Below, piece by piece: positions 22,452 through 32,190 of a DNA stretch of 64,000 nt (position 1 is its first letter; the number at the start of each line of letters is the position of its first letter). Location of the stretch: positions 1 to 64,000 of the forward strand of contig KB911917.1 of the NCBI GenBank assembly GCA_000383715.1. Reading direction: 5' to 3'. The notes under the pieces were generated by a model. It searched no databases and had not been told where the DNA came from. It saw only the letters and a program-made list of their open reading frames with translations. The position numbers were made by a program, and so were the translations under genes. This stretch comes from Verrucomicrobia bacterium SCGC AAA164-E04 (GTDB taxonomy: Bacteria; Verrucomicrobiota; Verrucomicrobiia; Limisphaerales; AAA164-E04).

Positions 22452-23551
22452 TGAATTTCCAGCTGGCCCGGCAAGCTGATTTTCGTTGGATAGATGATGT
22501 AAACTGTTTGGCGCGAGGATTGCCAAGCCTTAATAAAATGTTCCAGTGGATAACTACGCTGAACCTCAGGACAGGCAGCTGGATCATTAATCATTGGATC
22601 ACCCGATTGATCAAAACCAACCACCACCACAAGATGTCCGTCATTGTTACCTTTGACAGCCTTCCCCTTAAGTAAATCATACGAGACAGAGGCAGCAACG
22701 GGCACACCGGCGTCAATCAGGGCCCTCAGTTCATCTATTGCATTGAGTCGGTTCACATGAGCCCGCATATTTAAGTGCCCGCCTGCAAATGCCACGTTGA
22801 AAGCCCAATTTCCGGTACCTGGCCAACCTGGATCATAAACAAGATTGGCAGTTTCCGAAACGGAGTATCTCAAATCAGACCTTGCAAGTTTTTTAGACCA
22901 ATAATGCATGATCATTGTAACGGAGGTCGGACTGCACCAAACGCCCCCACCAATGTAATCACGCTGACATAAAATTGGAACGTCAATCAATCGGGTCTCC
23001 GGGATTGGCGAAGGTCTCAGCAGTTTATCCAAAGCAGGAGGAGGCGAAAGACAGACACCAAAAAAATCAAGGGTTCCTCCCTTGTCCTCATTCCCTGGAT
23101 AAAGCCGTAATTCTACTTCACAATTCGTCGGAGTTTGCTTGAAAACCAAGGTGTCAGTATACACAACACCGTAATCATTTTTTTGGTCATTGATACTGGT
23201 ACGAGGCCCCATCTGATCGAGAGATTGCCCACCCTTGGCCCAACGTCCCATATTAAACATGCGTGATTTCCCTGACAAAAAAGATGCGTGAATAACAACA
23301 TCAAGAAAACCATCTGAAACCGATTGCAGATTCCATGACGGAATTAATTCACTCACTTGAAAATCAGGAAGAGGAAGAGGGAAGCGATAAACTACTTTTT
23401 CCCGATCATCACGATGCGAGAGACGATGATTATCCGGGTTTTCCCAGGCCAGAAAGTGATGCTTTTCTCCCATTACCAAAAGAGAAAAAATGCAGGAACA
23501 AATAACAGCTAAAAAAGTACCCTTTTGCTGCTGAATAATTGAATATTTCAT
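22442..23551 (-). CDS. Exported C39-like cysteine peptidase
   Basis: The 369-residue protein starts MKYSIIQQQ, with a hydrophobic signal segment (FLAVICSCIFSLLVMG). An N-terminal region of about 150 residues of unknown fold is followed by a papain-fold C39-like domain: VPILCQRDY, the catalytic cysteine in GGVWCSPTSVTMIM, histidine in DGHLVVVVGF and Asn/Asp in MINDPAA. C39-type enzymes cleave double-glycine leaders or peptides; here the domain is not part of an ABC exporter, so it is probably a periplasmic or secreted peptidase. Its gene follows the glycosyltransferase by 25 nt. A TTG further upstream would overlap that gene. Confidence 0.82.
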   Translation of the reverse strand: MKYSIIQQQKGTFLAVICSCIFSLLVMGEKHHFLAWENPDNHRLSHRDDREKVVYRFPLPLPDFQVSELIPSWNLQSVSDGFLDVVIHASFLSGKSRMFNMGRWAKGGQSLDQMGPRTSINDQKNDYGVVYTDTLVFKQTPTNCEVELRLYPGNEDKGGTLDFFGVCLSPPPALDKLLRPSPIPETRLIDVPILCQRDYIGGGVWCSPTSVTMIMHYWSKKLARSDLRYSVSETANLVYDPGWPGTGNWAFNVAFAGGHLNMRAHVNRLNAIDELRALIDAGVPVAASVSYDLLKGKAVKGNNDGHLVVVVGFDQSGDPMINDPAACPEVQRSYPLEHFIKAWQSSRQTVYIIYPTKISLPGQLEIHWQ

Positions 23552-23576
23552 CGGAAAAAACGGTTCTTTTAATTTT

Positions 23577-24764
23577 TTAATCTTCTGCAAACAAACCCTT
23601 CATGAGTTGAAACTCCTGCTGAGCCACTTCCTGATATTTGAATTCCCTGGCATGCACTTTACCATTTGTCCCTGAGCGCTCCATTTCCCCTGAATCATCA
23701 AGCAAAGAAAGCACGGCTTGCGCTGCCTGCTGTTTAGATTTCATTGGAACAAAATGTAAAACATCCGCAAATAATTCCTTGAATACAGGTAATTCATAAG
23801 CAACCACCGGCAGTCCAGCGGCTAGAAATTCGGTCACGCTCAAACCCCACCCTTCCTCAAAGGAGAGACTTAAACCTAGCCTGGATTGTCGTAGCAGTTT
23901 ATTTTTGGTGCCTTCATCAATTCCACCGGTAAATGTGACGGAGTCGAGTAAGCCTCGAGCTTCAAACCCCTCCATCAACGCCTTTCTATGAGGGCCCTCG
24001 CCGATCACTACCATACGCGACTTGGGTCTATTCTTGAGCACCATTCCCCAGACTTCCGCGAGATCGAACACACCCTTTTGCTCATGCATACGCCCCAGGA
24101 AAACGAGGTCAAATTGCGCTTGTTCGCGAGGAGTATCGTCTATTTCGGTGAAATCCAAGCCACAACCTATCACGTGCGCTTTTCGCTCTTTTAACTTGAG
24201 TTGAGCGGCCAAGGCAGTGAAATCCTTTTCAACAGGACGACTGAGGCACATGATCAAGTCTGCATGGCGACAAGCCAGGCGCATGCTCCATTTTTCTGAC
24301 TTCAAAAATAAACGATCGAAAAAGGAATGACGCCCTGCTTGAGAATGAAGTAGGTGTTGTATTTTGACGACAAGTTTAGCCTTACAACGACGAGCCATGA
24401 TGAGTGCAGGATACACCTCGAAAATAAGAAAATTCGAGGCGTAAACAATACCGTAATCGCACGAGGAAGAAACAAGATGCGCAGAAATCAATCGGAATCC
24501 AAATGCAGGAAAATAACGCCAGGTTTGATCAATGTATTCACTGGCGTCAAAAATTGGATCAGAACACAGACGCCCACAAAAAGGCAATTGAGATGCAACC
24601 TGCGGAAAACCAGCCTTGGCCATCATGAAATCGACCTGATGCCCCATATCAACCCAAGCTCTGGCCATCAGTAAATAATGCTTCAACACTCCAGACATGG
24701 AAGTGCCATCGTTCAAGCTGTTATGAACTATGAGAATTTTCAATATCCGGCTATTCTGAGCCAT
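23577..24764 (-). CDS. Glycosyltransferase family 4 protein
   Basis: The 395-residue GT-B glycosyltransferase begins MAQNSRILKILIVHNSL. Its C-terminal half has FLGRMHEQKGVFDLAEVW, RMVVIGEGPHRKAL and the E-x7-E nucleotide-sugar motif FEEGWGLSVTEFLAAGLPVVAYE. It transfers a sugar from a nucleotide donor to a lipid- or polysaccharide-linked acceptor. No other polysaccharide genes are adjacent, which is unusual for GT4. It starts 14 nt after the hybrid kinase stop and is followed by the C39 peptidase, so all three probably form one operon. Acceptor unknown. Confidence 0.9.
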   Translation of the reverse strand: MAQNSRILKILIVHNSLNDGTSMSGVLKHYLLMARAWVDMGHQVDFMMAKAGFPQVASQLPFCGRLCSDPIFDASEYIDQTWRYFPAFGFRLISAHLVSSSCDYGIVYASNFLIFEVYPALIMARRCKAKLVVKIQHLLHSQAGRHSFFDRLFLKSEKWSMRLACRHADLIMCLSRPVEKDFTALAAQLKLKERKAHVIGCGLDFTEIDDTPREQAQFDLVFLGRMHEQKGVFDLAEVWGMVLKNRPKSRMVVIGEGPHRKALMEGFEARGLLDSVTFTGGIDEGTKNKLLRQSRLGLSLSFEEGWGLSVTEFLAAGLPVVAYELPVFKELFADVLHFVPMKSKQQAAQAVLSLLDDSGEMERSGTNGKVHAREFKYQEVAQQEFQLMKGLFAED

Positions 24765-24778
24765 GCATCTGCGACCAA

Positions 24779-27700
24779 TCAACTCTTATCATATGGATCA
24801 CTGGATTCATTTTTTTCAAACAAGAAGGAATTTATAGCAGCTATCAAATCCTCTTTGGGAGAAGGTTTAATCATCAGGTGATCGAAAACCGAAGTTTCAG
24901 AATGATTGAGCGCGCTTTGTTGAGCATCAGCGGTCAAGGCTATAATGACAGGGCGGACCATCCAACATTCTGTTGAAGATAAAGATTTTATCTGTCGTGC
25001 TGCCTCCCTTCCATCCATGACCGGCATGCGAATATCCATCCAAATCAGATGCGGCCTCCATTCCTGCGCCGCATTCACTGCCAGTAAACCATTGGTCACT
25101 ATTCTTAATTCATAACCATAAGGCTCCAGCATCACTCTAATCAACTTGGCATTTACAGGATCATCTTCAGCCACCAGAATCCGTGTTTCCGTCGAGGAAA
25201 AAGTTACTTCACTAGGTAGCTCGGCCTCGAGACTTTCATCCCTAGCAGGATGTCCAACATCAACCAGGGAGGAGACTGGTAATTTCAAGTGTACCTTGGT
25301 TCCGAGCCCAAGTTTGCTCTGAACCTTCATTTCACCACTTAGTAGTTCAACGTAATGTTTGCAAATTGAAAGCCCAAGCCCAGCGCCCTTTTGGGTTTGT
25401 GAATCTACTCCCCCCTGAAAAAAGGGCTTAAACAAGTTAACCATATCATTTTCAGAAATCCCCACCCCAGTGTCGGCAATCGTTAATTCTATTGTCGTCG
25501 GCCTCAAATACTCATCTTCCTTCTCCAGACCGGATGAAAACTCCCATTCACAATCAACGGATATTGAGCCACTTCGGGTGTTCTTCATTGAATTGCCAAC
25601 GAGGTTTAAAAGTATCTGCTTGATCTTGTCGGGGTCGCTTCGAAACCGCTGAGGCAGGTCATCCGGAATCCTCCAATGCAATGGAACATCACCACTGGAC
25701 TCATGCATCGAAAGCATCCCTTTCAATTCGTCAAATAACAGATTCAGATCGAATTCCGTTTCAACAACTTTATCATTACCTGCATCAGATTTGCCTAATT
25801 GAAGGATATTATCGATTAAACTCAACAAGTGATTACCACTGGCACTTATAATTTGTAATGATTCCTGCTGGTCCTTGGTAAGATTTTCAGCCTTCGCTAC
25901 CAGTTGACTGAATCCGATAATAGGGTGGAGAGGGGTTCTTAGTTCATGGCTCATGCTGGTGAGGAAAACACTCTTGGCTTTATTCGCCTCATTAGCCTGT
26001 GCCATGGCAATTTCCAAGGTTTTGGTCCTTTCACTCACTGTGGATTCAAGCAATTTACGATGCAATTCAAGTTCCTTTGTGCTTTGATTAACGAAGGCGG
26101 TCATTCTGTTGAAAGAGGAGGTAAGATAACCTATTTCATCCATACAAAGCACTGGAAGCGTTGTGTCTAAATTCCCTTTATTAACTCGACGCACTCCGCC
26201 CAATAGGTTGAGTAGAGGCCGGATCAGTGACTGGTGAAATAATATAGGTATTCCTACCAGCACAATCAGACAACCAATGAACAAAGATAATATGAAAATC
26301 TTGGCATTAGGAAATCCCGCTTGGCCTATCATCAGCCTTTGATCATAAACTATCCCATTGGAAGTGATGCGTGAACTAGCAGGAGATCTCTCACTGAAGT
26401 GCAATCGATCGGGTTTCAGGGAACTATCACCCCGAACGAAACCGTATAGGCGCACATCTACGGGCTTGTCTACTTGGCTATAAATAATATCCCTTGATTG
26501 CATTTCACCATAATTGAGCTGGATTGTTCCATCGCTGTGCAGAACAATTTGAAATGAATGCTTCAGTGCCTTATTTCGTCTGGACGGAATATTAATCCAT
26601 GAGAAAACTGCACGCTCGGCTGAGATGTTCGTAAAAAGACCTCCTCCTTTCTTGGTTGCTTTATCATCGGTATCGACCAAAGCCGCAATAATCAACGGGC
26701 GATGACCGTAATGAAGGTCGAATGCCCCAATTTTGACAGCATTCTGAAAAGAAACGTAACCGTGAATGGAAGCAAAAACGCTGTGATATCCCTCTCCGAA
26801 GTATGGAAATTTGAAAGGTAATACCAACTTACCGTTCTCAGGCTTGTGACTTGATCCAATGTCATTTAACCAATTTAGCGGGCCACTCTCTATGAGGTAA
26901 TCTGTCGTATCATTTTGAGAGGTGATTTTAAAACTCTTGTTTTCGGGCACTTTCAAAGCACCTCCCTTTCCAGAGTAACTCAGATTATTGAATGCAGTGT
27001 GACGATCGTTCCGTAATATAAGAACACCACAAAAGTTTAAGAGGAGCAGGATTAAACTCAGAAAAATGCCTACCAATTTAACCTGCAGGGATGTTCTCTC
27101 TGCCGATGCGCTCAGATAGAAAAGGACGAAGACAGAAAAAATTATCAAGGTGGCAGATGCGACGATGGTAGGATCAATGACAAGGCAAACTAAAAAAGGA
27201 ATGAAAAAAGAAATTAGGCATAAATTTCGAGCTGACCGCAACTGCTGATGTTGAGGGTTCAATAAGCGCAAGACCAGAGACCTTTTTTTGGCCTCAGGGA
27301 ATTGGTAGGATGCCTGCCTAAAAAAGAGAACGAATGTCCAGATGAATGAAACACCGGGAGCCGAATACTGGAGGATATTAGCCCAATGTGCATGATCGTC
27401 CAGAAAGCTTGACCGGAGTAGATTAGTGCAGTTGTAAGCCGTAAACAATCCGACTGCGGTCATGATCAGAAGGGTTATCTTTATCTCCCATGGGTGAACC
27501 TCTAACTTTCTTGGGAAGTGATATGCAAGCCAAGTGGTGCATGCTGAGACCCCCCATAGAGGAATGAGATACAAAACCGAGCAGATGAAACCCCATTTTT
27601 GATGAAAGAAACTAAGACCGAAGGAACAAATCGCAAAGAGTAAAACAGAAAACCCAAATGCGGCAAAGGAACACTTCGCGGGAGTACGCGGTCCACGCAA

Positions 27701-27790
27701 AAAATCGTAGAGACCAAATGCAAATACTGACGCTGAAAGGAGCGTCAGCGAGAGATAAGTGAGTGTTGTTTCCGTGAAAATGAAGTCCAT
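24779..27790 (-). CDS. Hybrid sensor histidine kinase/response regulator with nidogen-like sensor
   Basis: The protein has 1003 residues from MDFIFTETT. Seven or eight hydrophobic segments span about 8-258. An extracytoplasmic region of 260-495 includes FPYFGEGYHSVFASIHGYVSF, DTDDKATKKGGGLFTN, AVFSWINIP and SFQIVLHSDGTIQLNYG, resembling the NIDO (nidogen-like) adhesion domain. Another membrane segment (about 497-518) and a HAMP-like linker follow. The HisKA H box is SMSHELRTPLHP with the phospho-His near 615, then the ATPase domain (ADTGVGIS, GAGLGLSICKHYVELL), and a C-terminal receiver (ILVAEDDPVNAKLI, IWMDIRMPVMDG). Residue-level domain edges are approximate. It heads the operon with GT4 and the C39 peptidase. 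A frame extension upstream to 27895 is less likely. Confidence 0.85.
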   Translation of the reverse strand: MDFIFTETTLTYLSLTLLSASVFAFGLYDFLRGPRTPAKCSFAAFGFSVLLFAICSFGLSFFHQKWGFICSVLYLIPLWGVSACTTWLAYHFPRKLEVHPWEIKITLLIMTAVGLFTAYNCTNLLRSSFLDDHAHWANILQYSAPGVSFIWTFVLFFRQASYQFPEAKKRSLVLRLLNPQHQQLRSARNLCLISFFIPFLVCLVIDPTIVASATLIIFSVFVLFYLSASAERTSLQVKLVGIFLSLILLLLNFCGVLILRNDRHTAFNNLSYSGKGGALKVPENKSFKITSQNDTTDYLIESGPLNWLNDIGSSHKPENGKLVLPFKFPYFGEGYHSVFASIHGYVSFQNAVKIGAFDLHYGHRPLIIAALVDTDDKATKKGGGLFTNISAERAVFSWINIPSRRNKALKHSFQIVLHSDGTIQLNYGEMQSRDIIYSQVDKPVDVRLYGFVRGDSSLKPDRLHFSERSPASSRITSNGIVYDQRLMIGQAGFPNAKIFILSLFIGCLIVLVGIPILFHQSLIRPLLNLLGGVRRVNKGNLDTTLPVLCMDEIGYLTSSFNRMTAFVNQSTKELELHRKLLESTVSERTKTLEIAMAQANEANKAKSVFLTSMSHELRTPLHPIIGFSQLVAKAENLTKDQQESLQIISASGNHLLSLIDNILQLGKSDAGNDKVVETEFDLNLLFDELKGMLSMHESSGDVPLHWRIPDDLPQRFRSDPDKIKQILLNLVGNSMKNTRSGSISVDCEWEFSSGLEKEDEYLRPTTIELTIADTGVGISENDMVNLFKPFFQGGVDSQTQKGAGLGLSICKHYVELLSGEMKVQSKLGLGTKVHLKLPVSSLVDVGHPARDESLEAELPSEVTFSSTETRILVAEDDPVNAKLIRVMLEPYGYELRIVTNGLLAVNAAQEWRPHLIWMDIRMPVMDGREAARQIKSLSSTECWMVRPVIIALTADAQQSALNHSETSVFDHLMIKPSPKEDLIAAINSFLFEKNESSDPYDKS

Positions 27791-27800
27791 ACTGCGCACA

Positions 27801-27844
27801 AATAGACTTTTTTGTATAAAAAGTCTATTTCTGTTATATAACAG
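27801..27844. repeat. Two adjacent dyads before the hybrid kinase
   Basis: AATAGACTTTTT-TGTAT-AAAAAGTCTATT (27801-27829, 12-bp perfect arms) and CTGTTATATAACAG (27831-27844, a perfect 14-bp palindrome) lie side by side between the NhaC stop and the hybrid-kinase start. They may be an operator for the kinase operon or an end signal for the NhaC transcript. Evidence is symmetry only. Confidence 0.5.
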
Positions 27845-27875
27845 TATCAACCTTAATATGAATTGCCCTTGAATA

Positions 27876-29510
27876 TTATAGCTTATCGTGCACAACTAAC
27901 TTCCCTTTGAATCTTATCCACGCCCAACAGGCAGCAAAGCCAAAGGGCAATAGTAACCAAGCTGAAACTCCTAAACCCGCTGGCAGGTAGCCAAAAATCA
28001 CGGCAAGTCCCCCTGCAACCAAAGCATATGGCATTTGAGTCCTGACATGGTCCAATGGGTCACACCCACTGGAAAAAGATGAAACGATGGATGTATCACT
28101 GATGGGCGAACAATGGTCACCGAAGACAGCTCCCGTAAGGACCGATCCGATGGTTACAATCACGACATGGCTCAACTCTTGTCCCAATTCCCAACCGGTT
28201 AAACTGACCGCCACCGGAATGGCCAATGGCATCATGATTCCCATCGTTCCCCAGGATGTTCCTGTACTGAATGACATGACTGATGACAGCAAAAATACAA
28301 GTGCAGGCAGAAGCGCAACAGGCAGCCAATCTCCCAGAAAACCAACAAGCCACTCTGCCGTTCTGAGATCCTTGATTACATTACTGAGCATGAAAGCAAA
28401 AATCAGTATCAACATCGGCATGAACATGTGACGCATTCCTTCGAAGAAAATCTGCACCGGCGATTCTTTGCTACTCTCGGGTGAAATAAACCTTGTCAGA
28501 ATGATTGCAGCAACCGATGCAAATGCGGTAGCACAGATGAAAACAATGTCAGCTCGTGCTCGCCCAAATACTTGAATAGCTCCAGACAATGAAAACTTCT
28601 CGTTCAACCCACCACCCTCAACATATAACCCTCCAAATACTCCGCATATGAGGATAAGCAATGGAATCAGACCAACAGCCAGTTTTCGTTTGGCATTCGT
28701 CGCCTTTTTTTGTGCTCGTATCGGTCGAGCAGGACGCTTTTTGCGTTCAAAGGCAAGCATGGGGCCATACTCTCGCCCCAACCAAATCGTTAAAAAGACG
28801 ATAGCCAGAGCAAAATAGTTATAAAAACGATAAGGAAGGCTTTGAATCAAGAGCTTGTAGGGTGCAATGGATGGATCCGATACGGTCACTCCCGCATTTT
28901 CAAAGCCTGCAAGTATCAATCCCATTTCTGTAGCAATCCAGGTTGAAATCAATGCAAAAGAGGCAATGGGAGAGGCGGTCGAATCAACAATAAAGGCGAG
29001 CTTTTCCCGTGAAACACCCGCGCGATCCGTAACCGCACGCATGGTTTTGCCAACCAGCATGCAATTTGCCAGACCATCAAAAAAAACAAGCCACCCCATT
29101 CCAAATGCTCCAAGCCCGGCTCTTTTGCGCGAATCACCCGTTCCCAGAAACTTTTGAGCGAGAGCATGCATGCTTCCGCTGCGATTCAGGACCTCTACAA
29201 AACCTCCCATCATGAAGGAGAACAAAATAACGCTGACTTTCGAGGGATCTGCCAGCACAGGAACAAGATGCTTGGCAAACAAATCGATGAATGCCCGGAA
29301 GATATTTCCATCATTCAGTAGAACAGTACCGGAAAAAGCGCCAATAAATAACGAAACGTAGATATCCCTTGTCAAAAAAGCCAGAAGGATAGCCACGACA
29401 CTCGGCCAAATAACAGAAGGCCCCTGCAAGCTCTCCGGCAAGACAGCCCAGAGAAAAGTCGTCAAAGGCACACCCCAGATAATCCATTTTGTTCGTTTGG
29501 TTAGCTTCAT
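27876..29510 (-). CDS. Na+/H+ antiporter, NhaC family
   Basis: The 544-residue polytopic protein starts MKLTKRTKWIIWG and has about 12 hydrophobic segments. Family-type stretches include FMMGGFVEVLNRSGS, MGWLVFFDGLANCMLVG, and FSTGTSWGTMGIMMPLAIP followed by GAVFGDHCSPISDTSIVSS, characteristic of the NhaC superfamily (DHCSPISDT). It exchanges Na+ (or an organic anion/amine in relatives) for protons across the inner membrane. An upstream-open extension to 29651 lacks a credible start. It lies downstream of dgt and ahead of the hybrid kinase on the same strand, with 85 nt to the latter. Confidence 0.9.
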   Translation of the reverse strand: MKLTKRTKWIIWGVPLTTFLWAVLPESLQGPSVIWPSVVAILLAFLTRDIYVSLFIGAFSGTVLLNDGNIFRAFIDLFAKHLVPVLADPSKVSVILFSFMMGGFVEVLNRSGSMHALAQKFLGTGDSRKRAGLGAFGMGWLVFFDGLANCMLVGKTMRAVTDRAGVSREKLAFIVDSTASPIASFALISTWIATEMGLILAGFENAGVTVSDPSIAPYKLLIQSLPYRFYNYFALAIVFLTIWLGREYGPMLAFERKKRPARPIRAQKKATNAKRKLAVGLIPLLILICGVFGGLYVEGGGLNEKFSLSGAIQVFGRARADIVFICATAFASVAAIILTRFISPESSKESPVQIFFEGMRHMFMPMLILIFAFMLSNVIKDLRTAEWLVGFLGDWLPVALLPALVFLLSSVMSFSTGTSWGTMGIMMPLAIPVAVSLTGWELGQELSHVVIVTIGSVLTGAVFGDHCSPISDTSIVSSFSSGCDPLDHVRTQMPYALVAGGLAVIFGYLPAGLGVSAWLLLPFGFAACWAWIRFKGKLVVHDKL

Positions 29511-29586
29511 CTTATCTGAATTGAGTTTGAATAACACAAAAGCAGACGACCAGGCAATCTGTTGCTTACTAAAAGTGAGCAGAGCT

Positions 29587-30759
29587 CTAGCTCGGAACAG
29601 CAGGTTTTCGCGTCTTTTCAGGAAATAAACGCTCATACTCTCGCATGACATAAAGATCCGTCATTCCAGCAAGGTAGTTGCAAACAGCTCGTGGTATTTT
29701 GGTTGAGCCTTGATACCTGCCAAATTGAGATCCCATTTCATGAGGCTTCTCCATGAAGTAATGAAAGAGAGGAACCAGCATCCTCACAGCTTTCAAGTTC
29801 GGTTCATGTACAACAGGGTTGTAATAGAGATTGCGATAAAGATATTCCCTGAGCTCAGCATTCCAGCGTTTGCGCTCGTTACTGTAATCAACCAAATTGT
29901 TCTTGTGAGCCCTTACTTCGCTGACATGACTGACACCTGAGGTCCTAAGGCAAGTTTCCGTTGTGTGGACCACATCTTTGACCATGTCATCAATGATGCA
30001 TCGAATGATGAAATAACGGCGTGATTCATTCTTGAGATCGCCATATTGCTGCTGAACGCGCTCAGTGGACATCCGCCATAATTCAACGTGTCCTCTAAGT
30101 TGCGATTCACGGATTAAACCAGAATCAAGTCCATCGTCCAGATCGTGGCTGTAGTATGCGATTTCATCCGCAAGATTTGCGACTTGTGCTTCCAGAGATG
30201 GACAATTGAAGGTTTCCACACTTCCTGAATCAGAAGCCCCTGAGAATTGGTAATGTTTGGCAAGCCCCTCCCGCGTTTCCCATGTTAAATTCAGCCCAGG
30301 AAAACACGGATATTTTTGCTCTAACTCTTCAATGACCCTCAAGCTTTGTAGATTATGCTCAAATCCACCATGCTCCTTCATTAACTCATTAAGAGCTTCT
30401 TCGCCCTTATGACCAAATGGAGAGTGCCCCAGGTCATGAGCAAGCGCAATGGTTTCACAGAGGTCTTCATTGAGGCGAAGCGCACGGGCAATGTTGCGGG
30501 CAATACCAGCAACTTCCATGGTATGGGTGAGTCGAGTACGAAGGTGATCACCTGTGCCATTGAGAAAAACCTGCGTTTTATACTCAAGCCGTCGAAAAGC
30601 CCTCGAGTGAATCACGCGATCCCGGTCCCGTTGAAAATGGGTGCGCCACTCCGGGGGATCTTCCGGGTGAGTGCGTCCCAGAGAATCGCTGCTTAATTGT
30701 GCAAATGGAGCCAAAACCCGCGACTCACGCTGCTCCAACTCCTTTCGATCGCAAGGCAT
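29587..30759 (-). CDS. dgt: Deoxyguanosinetriphosphate triphosphohydrolase-like protein
   Basis: The 390-residue HD-superfamily enzyme is of the dGTPase type. HSRAFRRLEYKTQV at residue 51 and RLTHTMEVAGIARNIA are the first half of the HD site. LCETIALAHDLGHSPFGHKGEEAL carries the HD pair and the DLGHxPFGH signature of dGTPases. It hydrolyses dNTPs to nucleosides and triphosphate. It starts 4 nt after the ispH stop, so the genes are in one operon. Substrate range (dGTP only or all dNTPs) cannot be read from sequence. Confidence 0.93.
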   Translation of the reverse strand: MPCDRKELEQRESRVLAPFAQLSSDSLGRTHPEDPPEWRTHFQRDRDRVIHSRAFRRLEYKTQVFLNGTGDHLRTRLTHTMEVAGIARNIARALRLNEDLCETIALAHDLGHSPFGHKGEEALNELMKEHGGFEHNLQSLRVIEELEQKYPCFPGLNLTWETREGLAKHYQFSGASDSGSVETFNCPSLEAQVANLADEIAYYSHDLDDGLDSGLIRESQLRGHVELWRMSTERVQQQYGDLKNESRRYFIIRCIIDDMVKDVVHTTETCLRTSGVSHVSEVRAHKNNLVDYSNERKRWNAELREYLYRNLYYNPVVHEPNLKAVRMLVPLFHYFMEKPHEMGSQFGRYQGSTKIPRAVCNYLAGMTDLYVMREYERLFPEKTRKPAVPS

Positions 30760-30763
30760 GCAA

Positions 30764-32015
30764 TTATTGTTTTGAAAGACCGATCGCCTCTACGGGAAAG
30801 GCATCTTCCAGAGGGATCATTTTGAGCTCGAACAAGCGCCGGATCGTTTCTTCAATCAGATTATTGGGGCAGCTTGCTCCTGCGGTGATACCGATCGTGA
30901 TATTTCCTTCAGGCAGCCAGTCTGGTGTGAACTCCTCTATTTGCCTATGCTGATTGAAATGCTTGATTGTCTCACAGGACTTCATCATAGCCGCATTTTT
31001 GATGAAATAAGTAGGTAAGCAGGCTTCCCCCCATTTCGGCAAGATGTGAGGTATTGCTTGAGTTATACCCCCCCACCACAACAAGCAGATCCATGGGCTC
31101 GGTCAGCAGTTTTTCCAGGGCGTCTTGACGATCCTGAGTTGCGCTGCAGATAGTGTCAAAATAACGGAAATGATTCCCCAAATCCTTAGTGCCATATTTT
31201 TGTTCCATGGCCTCTTTTAACCTGCGCTGAACTTCCTCAGTTTCGCCTCTCAACATGGTAGTCTGATTGGCAACACCAATCGCTTTCAAATGAATATCAG
31301 GATCAAACCCCTCAGAATAAGCTCCTTTAAAGATCGCCAGAAAATCCGTCTTATCGCCGCCATGGAGTATGTAATCACAAATACGGTCTGTTTCCTCCAG
31401 AGTAAATGTCACTAAGTAATGTCCATTGGAAGCAGTAGCTTGAGAACTAGTGGCCTTGGTCTCCTCATGCCATGCCTTGCCATGAATAATACTGGTCACC
31501 TTATCCTTGGAATACTGCTTAACTCGTTTCCAGACACTCATGACATCACCACATGTCGTATCAACCATGACACAACCTTTTTCCTGGATGATCTGTCGAG
31601 TTCCTACCTCCGTGCCAAAGGCGGGTATGATCACGACGTCCTCCGATGTTAATTCATCTAATTCCTCCATGGACGGGCGACTTGAAATAGCAAGGATTCC
31701 CATCATCTCAATTTGTTCATTAACCTCGGGATTGTGAATAATTTCTCCCAATAGAAAGATGCGGGTTGGATTCGGGAAAACCTTGCGAGCAGCGTAAGCC
31801 AGGTCGATGGCTCGCTCAACCCCGTAACAAAACCCAAATTGCTTGGCCAGACGTATGGTCATTCTGCCGGGTAATACCACTCGGTTTTCGTGCGCCCTTA
31901 TGTATTCTACGAGGGAGCTGCGATAATGAGTGACGACCTCAGCTTGAACTTCCTTCATGACGTCCGGTCGTCTGAGATTAATTTTTTTAGGTTTTGTGGA
32001 GACAGAAGATGTCAT
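30764..32015 (-). CDS. ispH: 4-hydroxy-3-methylbut-2-enyl diphosphate reductase, with a frame break
   Basis: This is the last enzyme of the MEP isoprenoid pathway, a 4Fe-4S reductase. It is the long form (about 416 residues) typical of cyanobacteria and plants. The cluster cysteines are in GFCYGVERAI (C63), DTTCGDVMSVWKRV (C155) and, after the break, AGASCPNNLIEETIRRL. The frame from 32015 stays right through GGYNSSNTSHLAEMG, then a run of six G (complement of CCCCCC, 31027-31032) shifts it by one. With five G the reading continues GEACLPTYFIKNAAMMKS and on to the stop at 30764. As written, the first frame ends at 30972 and loses the third cysteine. Whether this is a true mutation, slippage or an assembly error is open; MEP enzymes are usually essential. 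Confidence 0.88.
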
Positions 32016-32190
32016 TGATTAGAATATTACCATGATGGCGCGTGAAGAGGAAGTTGATTTTAGATCAAAGGAGAAAGTAAAACAAGCATGCCGGCGAGTA
32101 TCGCAAAGCGCCCCGTCATGAAAGAAATCAAGCATTGAAATCAGCTTTGATTTCGTTGCAAAAATAACAATCAACTGGCATAAGACGTCG

